The position numbers and the translations under genes are program-made. A stretch of 32,196 nt of DNA from Phreatobacter sp. (GTDB lineage: Bacteria > Pseudomonadota > Alphaproteobacteria > Rhizobiales > Phreatobacteraceae): contig NZ_JAUYFA010000044.1 in the NCBI RefSeq assembly GCF_030691135.1, positions 1 through 32,196 on the forward strand, read 5' to 3'. Under the pieces are notes generated by a model that was not told where the DNA came from, did not search any database, and saw only the letters and a list, made by a program, of their open reading frames with translations. Shown piece by piece: positions 23,887 through 31,604 of the stretch. Positions within the stretch are counted from its first letter, which is position 1, and every line of letters begins with the position of its first letter.

Positions 23887-25218
23887 ATGCTCGCCCGTCG
23901 TTCCTTCCTTCTCGCCGCAGCCGCCACCCTGGCCCTGCCCGTCTCGGCCCGCGCATCGACGCTGGACTCGGCGTCCTTCGGCCTGAAGCCCGGCGCGGCG
24001 GAAGACCAGACCCGCGCCATGCAGCGGGCGGTGGAGACGGCGGCAGGCTCACGCATGCCGCTGCGCCTCGCGCCGGGCGCCTACAAGATCGGCGAGGTCC
24101 GGCTTCCCGCCAACACGCAGATCGTCGGCGTGCGCGGCGCCACGCGCCTGGTGTTCCAGGGCGGGACGGCCTGTCTCTCGGCCCAGCGCGCCGACATGGT
24201 GACCCTGTCCGGCCTCGTCCTGGAGGGTAACGGCAAGGCGCTGCCCGAGAAGCGCGGCCTCATCGTCCTCGAACATGGGCGCGGCGTCAGGCTCGAGGAC
24301 TGCGAGATCGCGGGTTCGAGCCACCACGGCATCGTCCTCGAAGGGATCGAGGGCATCGCCCGCGGCAACACCATTTCCGGCGTCGCCAAGGCCGCCATCG
24401 TCGCCCTCGACAGCCGCGGCCTGACCCTGGTGCAGAACACCATCCGCTCGGCCGCCAATAACGGCATCCTCGTCTGGCGCACGATCGCCGGCGACGACGG
24501 CACCATCATTGAAGGCAACCGCATCGAGCAGATCGGTGCCCGCGACGGCGGATCTGGCCAGAACGGCAATGCAATCAACGTCTTCCGCGCCGGCAATGTG
24601 ACCGTCACCGGCAACCGCATCCGCGGCGCGGCCTTCTCGGCCGTGCGTGCCAACGGCGCGGCGAATGTCGCGGTCACCGGCAACAACTGCGCCGCGCTCG
24701 GCGAGGTCGCCATCTATATCGAGTTCGGCTTCGAGGGCGCGGTGGTCGCCAACAACATCATCGACGGCGCCGCCCTCGGCATCGTCGCCACCAATTTCAA
24801 CCATGGCGGCCGGCTCGCCAACATCCACGGCAACATCATCCGCAACCTCGTCAACCGGCGCCCCGCCGGTACCGATCCGCACGATCCCGCCGGGATCGGC
24901 ATCTCGGCCGAGGCCGATGCCGCCATCTCCGCCAATGTCATCGAGGGCGCGCCCACCGCCGGCATCCAGCTCGGCTGGGGCCAGTACATGCGCGACCTGT
25001 CGGTCACCGCCAACGTCATCAAGGGCTCGCCTGTCGGCATTGCCGTCTCGGTCGTGCCGGGAGCCGGACAGGCGCTGATCGCCGACAATCTCGTCCAGGG
25101 CGCCCGTCTGGGTGCGGTCGTCGGCATGGAATGGAAGACGCCGGTCACCGGCGACATGGCGCGCGAGGGCGTCGGCCGCTTCGCCCAGCTCAGCGTCTCG
25201 GGCAACCGGGTGCGCTGA
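23887..25218 (+). CDS. Tat-exported right-handed beta-helix repeat protein (TIGR03808 type)
   Basis: A 443-residue protein with a twin-arginine signal (MLARRSFLLAAAATLALP), followed by a pectate-lyase-like right-handed beta-helix. The coils are visible as repeated units such as TLVQNTIRSAANNGILV, VTVTGNRIRGAAFSAVRANG and VAVTGNNCAALGEVAIYI. It matches the alphaproteobacterial family described as twin-arg-translocated uncharacterized repeat protein. A pectin-lyase-like N-cap (FGLKPGAAEDQTRAMQRAV) resembles phage tailspike and epimerase heads. The ATG has GGAGG 6 nt upstream. It should be periplasmic or surface exposed. The fold suggests polysaccharide binding or processing, but no catalytic residues can be assigned. 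Confidence 0.88.
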   Translation: MLARRSFLLAAAATLALPVSARASTLDSASFGLKPGAAEDQTRAMQRAVETAAGSRMPLRLAPGAYKIGEVRLPANTQIVGVRGATRLVFQGGTACLSAQRADMVTLSGLVLEGNGKALPEKRGLIVLEHGRGVRLEDCEIAGSSHHGIVLEGIEGIARGNTISGVAKAAIVALDSRGLTLVQNTIRSAANNGILVWRTIAGDDGTIIEGNRIEQIGARDGGSGQNGNAINVFRAGNVTVTGNRIRGAAFSAVRANGAANVAVTGNNCAALGEVAIYIEFGFEGAVVANNIIDGAALGIVATNFNHGGRLANIHGNIIRNLVNRRPAGTDPHDPAGIGISAEADAAISANVIEGAPTAGIQLGWGQYMRDLSVTANVIKGSPVGIAVSVVPGAGQALIADNLVQGARLGAVVGMEWKTPVTGDMAREGVGRFAQLSVSGNRVR

Positions 25219-25231
25219 GCCGCCCGCCCCG

Positions 25232-25247
25232 TTAACAACCCGTTAAC
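25232..25247 (+). promoter_or_regulatory. Perfect CtrA-type binding site
   Basis: TTAAC-AACCCG-TTAAC matches the CtrA consensus TTAAC-N6-TTAAC exactly. Both halves lie within GTTAAC palindromes 11 bp apart, so the site reads as a CtrA box on either strand. It ends 51 nt before the ATG of the secreted protein gene. TTAA is rare in this GC-rich window. Confidence 0.65.
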
Positions 25248-25298
25248 CGGATCAGTCCACGGTTTCCGTCCAAGGTCAGCCCTTGTCCGGAGGCGCCC

Positions 25299-25781
25299 AT
25301 GCGCGCGCTAGCAAAGGTCTTCGCGGCTTCCGCCGCTCTGATGGTCCTCGCCGCGCCCGCCGCGGCGCAGGAGGCCTGCGCGCCCGCCGACCTCACCCGT
25401 TTCACGGCGGAGGCCATGGTGAGCGACGCGGACCTGCGGGCCGAGTCCGATGCCGCTCTCCAGGCCTGCGCCAGCTTCGCGCTCGACCAGTATCGCAATG
25501 TCGGCGAGATCGAGGAGCGCGTCCTCGTCCAGATCGCCGCACTCGCCGGCCGCACCTCCTATGCGACCTATGCCGCGGACGAGATCCCCAATGCCTCGCC
25601 GGCCCTGATCGCCCTGCTCGGCGTGGCGTTCCGGCCGCTCTATCCGCACCTGCGCTCCCTCTCCGAAGAGGAGAACACGGCGGCCATGCGGACCATCGTC
25701 TTTCATCTGCTGGCACAGACGGGCCCACTCGCGACCGGATCGGTCGCCAGGCCCGCGCCGGCGACCGGAGCACGGCCATGA
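25299..25781 (+). CDS. Small secreted protein, unknown function
   Basis: A 160-residue protein with a clear Sec signal peptide (MRALAKVFAASAALMVLAAPAAAQ, cleavage after about residue 23). The mature part is mostly helical and has two cysteines, Cys27 and Cys57, which may pair. I do not recognise a family. The last 15 or so residues are rich in Ala, Pro and Arg. The ATG at 25299 has GGAGG 6 nt upstream. A perfect CtrA-type site 51 nt upstream suggests cell-cycle-linked expression (inference). The stop overlaps the next small ORF by 4 nt. Confidence 0.75.
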   Translation: MRALAKVFAASAALMVLAAPAAAQEACAPADLTRFTAEAMVSDADLRAESDAALQACASFALDQYRNVGEIEERVLVQIAALAGRTSYATYAADEIPNASPALIALLGVAFRPLYPHLRSLSEEENTAAMRTIVFHLLAQTGPLATGSVARPAPATGARP

Positions 25782-25912
25782 CGCCCGAGGAGACCGCGCT
25801 GCCCCGCCTGGTCGCACCGCCCCTGTCGCCGGCCGGCAGCTTCGACGCCGATGTGGCCGACCTGCACGAGGTCGAATGGCTCCGGCCTGAGCCCATCGTC
25901 CGAAAGGACTGA
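25778..25912 (+). CDS. Putative 44-residue protein overlapping the secreted protein gene
   Basis: A 44-codon frame (MTPEETALPRLVAPPLSP, later ADLHEVEWLRPEPIVRKD) starts at an ATG that overlaps the preceding stop as ATGA, with GGAG about 7 nt upstream. This is the usual layout of a translationally coupled gene. The product is acidic and Pro-rich, with no signal peptide or membrane segment. I know no family for it. It could be a chance frame, since open frames are common at this GC content. Confidence 0.4.
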   Translation: MTPEETALPRLVAPPLSPAGSFDADVADLHEVEWLRPEPIVRKD

Positions 25913-25993
25913 TCCCTCAGTCTTGCCCGCAGGCGCCCGGCCCGGGCATCGTCCGGCCGCGACCGCCGTGACGGCGGAGAGGGATAGAGGCTG

Positions 25994-26575
25994 ATGATCA
26001 GGGGTTCCGCCGTTCCGCGTACTGGACCGCTGGTCACTATCGATCCGTCCGCCCATGTCCACCCGTCGGCACAGATCTATGGCAGGGTGACGCTCGCCGC
26101 CGCGGTCTCCGTCTGGCCCAACGCTGTCATCCGCGCCGAGATGCACGAGGTGGTGATCGGCGAGCGCTCGAACATCCAGGATTTCGCGATGATCCATATC
26201 GGCAGCGGCACCGGCACCTTCGTCGGTCGCGACTGCTCGATCACCCATCGCGTCACGCTGCACGGCTGCACTATCGGCGACAATGTGCTGGTCGGGATCG
26301 GCGCCACCATCATGGACGGCTGCGTGATCGGCGCCAATTCGATCATCGCGGGGGGCTCCTTCCTGAAGGAAAACACGGTGATCCCGCCCAACTCCGTCGT
26401 CGCCGGCGTGCCGGCGGTGCTCAAGGCGAGCCGCGACTGCGGTGCCGCCAACCGCTTCAACGCCTGGCTCTACACGCAGAACGTCGAAGCCTATGCCCGT
26501 GGCGACCATCGCTGCTGGGACGAGGTCGATCTCGACGCCGCCGCCGCGCGTTTCGGCATCACCCGCAGGGCCTAG
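25994..26575 (+). CDS. Gamma-class carbonic anhydrase family protein
   Basis: A 193-residue left-handed parallel beta-helix protein made of hexapeptide repeats (for example CTIGDNVLVGIGATIMDGCVIG), as in the gamma carbonic anhydrase/YrdA/PaaY group. The zinc ligands are present: His68 (AMIHIG), His85 and His90 (ITHRVTLHGC). The GGSFLKENTVIPPNSVVAGVPA stretch and a C-terminal helix complete the family pattern. It is probably trimeric and cytoplasmic. Members of this subgroup may be carbonic anhydrases or acyl-CoA-related enzymes, so activity is uncertain. The ATG at 25994 has purine-rich GGAGAGGG upstream. The stop shares CTAG with the convergent membrane-protein gene. Confidence 0.92.
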   Translation: MIRGSAVPRTGPLVTIDPSAHVHPSAQIYGRVTLAAAVSVWPNAVIRAEMHEVVIGERSNIQDFAMIHIGSGTGTFVGRDCSITHRVTLHGCTIGDNVLVGIGATIMDGCVIGANSIIAGGSFLKENTVIPPNSVVAGVPAVLKASRDCGAANRFNAWLYTQNVEAYARGDHRCWDEVDLDAAAARFGITRRA

Positions 26576-27303
26576 CGCACGATCCGCCGCTCGATTCGGA
26601 ACCGCATCTCGATGCCGGGGGTCGCGCCCTGGCGGCGGTCCGGTGTCAGCCAGTGGCTGTAGCGGGCGGTGGCGGGCGGGTCACCGGGCAGGTCGAGGCT
26701 GAAGCGGGCGATTTCCCGGCCATCGCGGGCGAGGATGATGGCGCGCATGCCGGAGGGCTCCAGCATCGGCAAGACGGCATCGGCGGTGGTGACGTCATAG
26801 GTATCCACGCGCCATTGCAGCCCCTCGGCGGGAATGGCGGCACGGCCGCCGGCGCCGGTGATGGCGACGTCGCTCCAGCCGAGACCGTCGAGGCGCAGCT
26901 GGAGGATGAGGAAGGGCTGGACCGGCGGCGGCGGAGTGGTCACCGCGAAGGCGACATAGCCGAGGGCGACGGAAAAGAAGGCGACAGCCGCGAAGCCGGC
27001 CGCGGCGAGGCGGATCATGGAGGCCGCGCGGGCGAGGCGCGACAGCATCAGCCAGAGGCCGAGGGCGCCGCCGGCTGCGCCGCCGATCGCGCCCATCGCC
27101 GACGCGAAGGCGAGGCGTTCCACCGCCCGGCCGAGATCGAGCCAGTCGGCGAAGGCGAGCGCGGCCGTCCGGCTGGCGAAACCCGACAGCGCCGCACCCG
27201 CCAGGGCGGCGCCGACAACCGCGGCGATGCCGATGGCGAGGTCACGCCGCCTGGCGGAAGCCGCCGGCGTTGCGGGAGAAGGGAACGAATTCTGATCGGA
27301 CAT
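26572..27303 (-). CDS. Membrane protein of unknown function
   Basis: A 243-residue protein. Its first half has about three or four hydrophobic segments (around 23-43, 66-88 and 96-120), and its second half is a soluble beta-rich domain (from about VQPFLILQLRLDG to the end), probably periplasmic. I do not recognise the family. The ATG at 27301-27303 follows the fpr terminator region, so it may have its own promoter or be read through from fpr. Its 3' end overlaps the gamma carbonic anhydrase gene by 4 nt, both stops lying in the same CTAG. The many Gly and Ala residues in the helices suggest close helix packing. Confidence 0.7.
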   Translation of the reverse strand: MSDQNSFPSPATPAASARRRDLAIGIAAVVGAALAGAALSGFASRTAALAFADWLDLGRAVERLAFASAMGAIGGAAGGALGLWLMLSRLARAASMIRLAAAGFAAVAFFSVALGYVAFAVTTPPPPVQPFLILQLRLDGLGWSDVAITGAGGRAAIPAEGLQWRVDTYDVTTADAVLPMLEPSGMRAIILARDGREIARFSLDLPGDPPATARYSHWLTPDRRQGATPGIEMRFRIERRIVR

Positions 27304-27350
27304 GGCTCGACTGACGCGCCGCGAAGGCGGCTTGCGTGTCAGTCGCGCCG

Positions 27351-27384
27351 GAAAGGCAAAAGGTTCAGCCGGCCCTGTGCCGGC
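27351..27384 (-). terminator. Possible terminator after fpr
   Basis: GCCGGC (27368-27373) and GCCGGC (27379-27384) can pair as a 6-bp stem with a 5-nt loop. On the minus strand the stem is followed by TGAACCTTTTGCCTTT. It lies 6 nt after the fpr stop. The stem is short and the T run is broken, so the call is tentative. Confidence 0.4.
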
Positions 27385-27390
27385 GGCGGC

Positions 27391-28164
27391 TCACTTCTCG
27401 ACGAAGGCCTTCTCGATGACGAAATGGCCGGGACCGGAGATCGCGCCCTCGTCGAAGCCGCGGGCGACCAGCATGTCGACCATGTCCTTCAGGAAGGCCG
27501 GCGAGCCGCAGATCATCACCCGGTCATTGGCTTTGTCGAGGGGAGGCAGCCCGAGCTCCGCCTGCAGCGTGCCGCTGTCGAGGAGTTCGGTGATGCGGCC
27601 GTTGTGGACATAGGGCTCGCGCGTCACCGTCGGGTAGTATTTCAGCTTCTCGCGCACGAGCTCGCCGATCAGTTCGTCGTTCGGCAGTTCCTTCGACACG
27701 AAGTCGCCATAGGCCTGTTCGGCGATGAACCTGGTGCCGTGGATCAGCACGACGTTCTCGAAGCGGTCGTAGACCTCGGGGTCCTTGACGACGCTGATGA
27801 AGGGGGCAAGGCCCGTTCCCGTGCCGCAGAGATAGAGGTTCCTGCCCGGCAGCAGCGCGTCCTGGACCAGCGTGCCGACCGGCTTGCGGCCGACCAGGAT
27901 CTGGTCGCCGACCTTGATGTTCTGCAGGTGCGAGGTCAGCGGGCCGTCCGGCACCTTGATGGAGAAGAACTCCAGATTGTCCTCGTAGTTGGAGGACACG
28001 ATGGAATAGGCCCGCAGCAGCGGGCGGCCGTTGATCTCCAGGCCGATCATCGTGAACTGGCCGTTGACGAAGCGAAATGCCGGGTCACGCGTCGTCTTGA
28101 AGGAGAAGAGGCGGTCCGTGTAGTGGCGCACGTCGATGACGCGCTCGGAGTTCAGGTTCGACAT
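27391..28164 (-). CDS. fpr: Ferredoxin--NADP(+) reductase
   Basis: A 257-residue FAD enzyme that moves electrons between NADPH and ferredoxin or flavodoxin; this bacterial-type class often serves oxidative-stress defence and Fe-S supply. The FAD-binding motif is RAYS (51-54) and the pyridine-nucleotide region is GTGTGLAP (114-121). The distal VMICGSPAFLKDMVDML and the C-terminus ending IEKAFVEK are typical of this subclass. I chose the ATG at 28162-28164 on homology (MSNLNSERV); its ribosome-binding site is weak. It is preceded by a clear promoter whose -10 box is covered by an inverted repeat, so it is probably regulated by a repressor or redox-sensing factor. Confidence 0.95.
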   Translation of the reverse strand: MSNLNSERVIDVRHYTDRLFSFKTTRDPAFRFVNGQFTMIGLEINGRPLLRAYSIVSSNYEDNLEFFSIKVPDGPLTSHLQNIKVGDQILVGRKPVGTLVQDALLPGRNLYLCGTGTGLAPFISVVKDPEVYDRFENVVLIHGTRFIAEQAYGDFVSKELPNDELIGELVREKLKYYPTVTREPYVHNGRITELLDSGTLQAELGLPPLDKANDRVMICGSPAFLKDMVDMLVARGFDEGAISGPGHFVIEKAFVEK

Positions 28165-28198
28165 GGCAGAGCCCGGGTGACTGGCGCCAGAGAGGTGT

Positions 28199-28240
28199 TC
28201 ATTCGTACACGAATGATATCGCATTGCACCAACTAGGCAA
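28199..28240 (-). promoter_or_regulatory. fpr promoter with overlapping inverted-repeat operator
   Basis: On the minus strand TTGCCT (28235-28240), a 16-nt spacer and TATCAT (28213-28218) form a sigma-70-like promoter for fpr. A perfect inverted repeat, TCATTCGT-AC-ACGAATGA (28199-28216), overlaps the -10 box. This placement is typical of a repressor site. No regulator gene is adjacent. Confidence 0.55.
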
Positions 28241-28381
28241 GAGCATGTTCCAGAGCAAAAGCAAAATCGATGGTCTGGATCAAACGGCTAGGACGATGTC
28301 CGGCTGCCCGACCGACGCCCCGGGGCCTTGCCCGCCGTCCGGCTATGCCTATGCTGGCCGCCCCTGACATCCGGACCCGTC

Positions 28382-29296
28382 ATGCCCCCCGATATCCTCT
28401 GTTTCGGCGAAGCCCTCGGTGAGTTCAACCAGACCATCCCGCGCGAGCCGACCTATCTGTTCGGCTTCGGCGGCGACACGTCGAACTGCGCCATCGCGGC
28501 GGCGCGGTCGGGGGCGAGCGTCGGCGTGATCGGCGCCGTCGGCGACGACACGTTCGGGCAGGCCTTCCTCGACCTGTGGCGGGCGGAGGGCATCGACATC
28601 AGCGCGATGCGGATGCCGCCGCAAAGTGAGACGGGCATCTATTTCATCACCCATGGGCCGAACGGCCATGAATTCGCCTATCGCCGCGCCGGCTCGGCGG
28701 CGGCGCGCTTCACCTCCGCCGACCTGCCGGTCCCGGCGATCCGTGCGGCGAAGATCCTGCACGTCTCCGGCATTTCGCAGGCCATCTCCCCCTCGGCCAG
28801 CGCTGCCGTGCGGCTCGCCATCGCCGAGGCGCGCGCCGCCGGCGTGACGGTGTCCTACGACACCAATCTGCGGCTGCGGCTCTGGCCGCTGGAGCGGGCC
28901 CGCGAGGTGACCAACGAGGCTATGCGGCTCGCCGACATCGCCCTGCCCGGCCTCGACGACGCGCGCCAGCTCACCGGCCGCGACACGGCCGATGCCATCG
29001 CCGACTTCTACCTCGAGGGCGGCTCGAAGATCGTGGCGCTGACGCTCGGTCGCGAGGGTGCGCTGATCGCCACAAGAGACGAGCGCCGGGTCATCCCCTC
29101 GATCCGCGTCGGAGCGGTCGATGCGACGGGGGCGGGCGACTGTTTCGACGGCGCCTTCCTCGCCGAGTGGCTGGCGACGGGCGACCCCTTCCAGGCCGGC
29201 CGCTATGCCTGCGCCGCGGCGGCGCTGTCCACCACCGGCTATGGCGCAGTGACGCCGCTGCCGCGCCGGGCCGCAGTGCTGGCGGCGCTGGGCTGA
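28382..29296 (+). CDS. PfkB-family sugar kinase (2-keto-3-deoxygluconate kinase-like)
   Basis: A 304-residue ribokinase-fold kinase. The N-terminal signature is FGGDTSNCAIAAARSG (28-43), and the ATP/anion-hole motif with the catalytic base is DATGAGDCFDGAF (247-259, Asp253). The ordering GEALGEF near the start and YDTNLRLRLW (159-168) resemble 2-dehydro-3-deoxygluconate kinases of the Entner-Doudoroff branch. Other PfkB substrates such as fructose or ribose are possible. The ATG at 28382 is chosen on homology; no strong ribosome-binding site is seen. It is divergent from fpr and convergent with the orphan Bug receptor gene, and no sugar-acid pathway genes are adjacent. Confidence 0.88.
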   Translation: MPPDILCFGEALGEFNQTIPREPTYLFGFGGDTSNCAIAAARSGASVGVIGAVGDDTFGQAFLDLWRAEGIDISAMRMPPQSETGIYFITHGPNGHEFAYRRAGSAAARFTSADLPVPAIRAAKILHVSGISQAISPSASAAVRLAIAEARAAGVTVSYDTNLRLRLWPLERAREVTNEAMRLADIALPGLDDARQLTGRDTADAIADFYLEGGSKIVALTLGREGALIATRDERRVIPSIRVGAVDATGAGDCFDGAFLAEWLATGDPFQAGRYACAAAALSTTGYGAVTPLPRRAAVLAALG

Positions 29297-29387
29297 GGCG
29301 CGGCGATCAGGACGGCAGGGCTCATAGGCCGAGTGCGTCCTTCGAGCAGCGCGTTCAACCCAAGGCAAGGGCGCACTCTTGCTCCCC

Positions 29388-29423
29388 CAAACGAAAACAC
29401 CCGGCGGAAGGCCCGCCGGGTGT
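29388..29423 (-). terminator. Rho-independent terminator after the Bug receptor gene
   Basis: A perfect 11-bp stem, ACACCCGGCGG (29397-29407) with CCGCCGGGTGT (29413-29423), has a 5-nt loop. On the minus strand it follows the stop at 29448 and is followed by TTTTCGTTT. This is the clearest terminator in the window. Confidence 0.85.
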
Positions 29424-29447
29424 CGTGATCCTCAGGGTGCGTCGCGC

Positions 29448-30440
29448 TTACTGGCTGACGCCGCTGGCGCGGATCGGGCCGGCCCACTTCTCGATCTCGC
29501 TCCGCACCAGTTGGCCGAGATAGGCCGGGCCGCGGCGGTCGGGCGTCGCCATGATGGCGCCGAGACCCTCGAGGCGCTCCTTCACCGCCGGCGTGTCCAT
29601 CGCCTCGACGGTGACGGCGCGCAGGCGCTCGACGATGGCGGGCGGCGTGTCCTTGTGGAAGAAGAAGGCGTTCCACGTATAGGCCTCGAAGCCCTGCAGG
29701 CCCTGCTGCTGGGCCGTCGCCAGATCCGGGAACACGGTCGAGCGGTTGGCGGTCAGGGTCGCCAGCGCCTTCACCGAGCCGCCCTGGATATGCGGCATGG
29801 CGGTGGAAGAGATCTCGCACATGTAGTCGACGCGGCCGCCGACCAGGTCCTGGATGGCGGGAGCCGAGCCGCGATAGGGCACGTGGGTGACGTCGTTGGC
29901 GCCGATGACGGAGTTCAGATAGAGGCAGCCGAGATGCACGGCCGAGCCGGCGCCGGCCGAGGCGAACTGCATCTTCGCCTGGTTCGCCTTCACGTGGGCG
30001 ATGAATTCCTGGAGGTTGTTGGCCGGGAAATCCTTTCGCGTGATGAGGATCAGCGGCACCTCGGCGATCAGGGTGACCGGCGCGAAATCGGTGGCTGCGT
30101 TGTACAGCGGCTGCTTGTAGAGCGTCTGGTTCACCGCATGGGTGCCGACCGTGCCGAGCACGAAGCTGTAGCCGTCGGGCGAGCCGCGCGAGACGCGGGC
30201 CGTCCCGGTCATGCCGCCGGCGCCGCCGACATTCTCCACCACCACCTGCTGGCCGAGGATCTGCGACATGCGCTCGGCCATGATGCGGCCGAGGACGTCG
30301 GTCGGGCCACCGGCGGCGAAGGGGATGATCATCGTCACCGGGCGCGCCGGCCAGGTCTGGGCCTGGACCGCGGGTGCGGCAGCGAGAAGCGGGGCTGCGG
30401 CGGCGAGGGCAAGCAGGGCGCGTCGGGAGGTCGTTTTCAT
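29448..30440 (-). CDS. Orphan TctC/Bug-family periplasmic receptor
   Basis: A 330-residue extracytoplasmic solute receptor of the Bug family. The leader MKTTSRRALLALAAAAPLLAA with an RR pair may be Tat- or Sec-type and ends near AVQAQ. The mature start WPARPVTMIIPFAAGGPTDVLGR is the family hallmark, followed by VENVGGAGGMTGTA and VPYRGSAPAIQDLVGGRVDYM. The ATG at 30438-30440 has GAGGAG 7 nt upstream. No tctA or tctB gene accompanies it, and a strong terminator follows, so it is monocistronic. It is divergent from the aspartate dehydrogenase gene over a 200-nt region. It may share a permease encoded elsewhere or act as a sensor. Confidence 0.94.
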   Translation of the reverse strand: MKTTSRRALLALAAAAPLLAAAPAVQAQTWPARPVTMIIPFAAGGPTDVLGRIMAERMSQILGQQVVVENVGGAGGMTGTARVSRGSPDGYSFVLGTVGTHAVNQTLYKQPLYNAATDFAPVTLIAEVPLILITRKDFPANNLQEFIAHVKANQAKMQFASAGAGSAVHLGCLYLNSVIGANDVTHVPYRGSAPAIQDLVGGRVDYMCEISSTAMPHIQGGSVKALATLTANRSTVFPDLATAQQQGLQGFEAYTWNAFFFHKDTPPAIVERLRAVTVEAMDTPAVKERLEGLGAIMATPDRRGPAYLGQLVRSEIEKWAGPIRASGVSQ

Positions 30441-30640
30441 GCACATACTCCTCTGGGAGCGGCGGATCATGGCCAAAAGGCGAGGGTTGTCCAGCCCAGA
30501 ATGCGTGCAGCGGCACACCGCCGCAAGCAGCTTCCGGCCTGCCGGATCACCGGAACCGCAGCATGGGCGCCATGACGAGGGGGACTGGCAATTGCCCTCC
30601 CAGGCTCTATGGTCCGCCACCTTTTCGACCGGAGAGACCC

Positions 30641-31450
30641 ATGACCACCACCCGCATCGCCATTGCCGGCCTCGGCGCCATCGGACGCACGCTCGCTGCG
30701 CGGATCGCGGGCGGGACGATCCCCGGCACCACGCTCGCCTGCGTCGCCGCACGGGATGAGGCCAAGGCGAAGGCCTGGCTCGCCGAACAGGGCATCGACG
30801 TGCCGGTCGTGGCGCTGGCCGATTTTCCGGCCCATGCGGATCTCGCCGTCGAATGCGCTCCCGCTTCGGTGATCGAAGAGATCTGCGCGCCGATGCTGAA
30901 GGCGGGCAAGAAGGTCATGGTGCTCTCTTGCGGCGCCCTGCTGCCGCGACCGCACCTGATGGAACTGGCGAAGACGCATGGCGGCCAGATCATCGTGCCG
31001 ACCGGCGCCCTGCTCGGCCTCGATGCGGTGACCGCCGCCGCCGAGGGCACGATCCACTCGGTACGGATGATCACGCGCAAGCCTCCGAAGGGCCTGGTCG
31101 GCGCGCCCTACCTCGTTGAGAAGGGCCTCGACATGGATGCGGTGAGCGAGCCGACGCTGATCTTCTCGGGCTCCGCACGCGAGGCGGCCAAGGGCTTCCC
31201 AGCCAATGTCAACGTCGCCGTGGCCCTGTCGCTGGCCGGCATCGGACCGGACCGCACGACGATCGACATCTGGGCCGACCCGACCGTCACCCGCAACTGC
31301 CACGCCATCGAGGTCGATTCGGATTCGGCGAAGCTGACGCTCGCCATCGAGAACATCCCGTCCGACAACCCGAAGACCGGCCGGATCACGGCGCTCTCGG
31401 TCATCGCCGCCCTGCGCAAACTGAACGCGCCGGTGCGCGTCGGCACCTGA
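30641..31450 (+). CDS. nadX: L-aspartate dehydrogenase (NadX family)
   Basis: This 269-residue NAD(P)-dependent enzyme oxidises L-aspartate to iminoaspartate/oxaloacetate and ammonia, and can feed NAD synthesis in place of NadB. The Rossmann motif is GLGAIG (10-15). The family features VECAPASVIEE and MVLSCGALLPRP are present. Further on are ANVNVAVALSLAGIGPDRT, the conserved His in NCHAIEV, and SDNPKTGRITALSVIAAL at the end. Length is normal. The ATG has GGAGAG about 4 nt upstream. It lies between two orphan Bug receptor genes, which hints at a catabolic role linked to uptake of an amino or dicarboxylic acid rather than NAD synthesis (inference). Confidence 0.92.
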   Translation: MTTTRIAIAGLGAIGRTLAARIAGGTIPGTTLACVAARDEAKAKAWLAEQGIDVPVVALADFPAHADLAVECAPASVIEEICAPMLKAGKKVMVLSCGALLPRPHLMELAKTHGGQIIVPTGALLGLDAVTAAAEGTIHSVRMITRKPPKGLVGAPYLVEKGLDMDAVSEPTLIFSGSAREAAKGFPANVNVAVALSLAGIGPDRTTIDIWADPTVTRNCHAIEVDSDSAKLTLAIENIPSDNPKTGRITALSVIAALRKLNAPVRVGT

Positions 31451-31458
31451 CGGCGCGC

Positions 31459-31488
31459 CGCAGCCGTCGTCGCGGGATGACGGCTGCG
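31459..31488 (+). terminator. Hairpin after nadX, possible terminator
   Basis: A perfect 10-bp stem, CGCAGCCGTC (31459-31468) with GACGGCTGCG (31479-31488), and a 10-nt loop begin 8 nt after the nadX stop. No T run follows, so it may be a Rho-dependent end, a stabiliser or an attenuator ahead of the next Bug gene. Confidence 0.35.
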
Positions 31489-31604
31489 CCAGCACCTTGC
31501 AAGAGTGGGAACAGGCGCTAGTCTCTTCATCAACCGGCCGACAGGACCGGACGAGCGGCCCCGCCAGCAAGGGCCGCCAGAGGAAACCGTTCCGAGGGAA
31601 CCCC

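Noticed and set aside
27309-27344. Imperfect hairpin GACTGAC...GTCAGTC just upstream of the membrane protein start
   Set aside because: The inner part of the stem pairs poorly and no T run follows; the GCCGGC hairpin closer to fpr is the better terminator candidate.
26653-28236. Plus-strand open frame of 527 codons opposite the membrane protein and fpr genes
   Set aside because: It spans two real minus-strand genes, the spacer and the fpr promoter, has low-complexity composition and no recognisable domain.
30587-30596. 10-bp palindrome GGCAATTGCC upstream of nadX
   Set aside because: It is short enough to occur by chance, no -35/-10 pair lies at a suitable distance, and no second copy is near.
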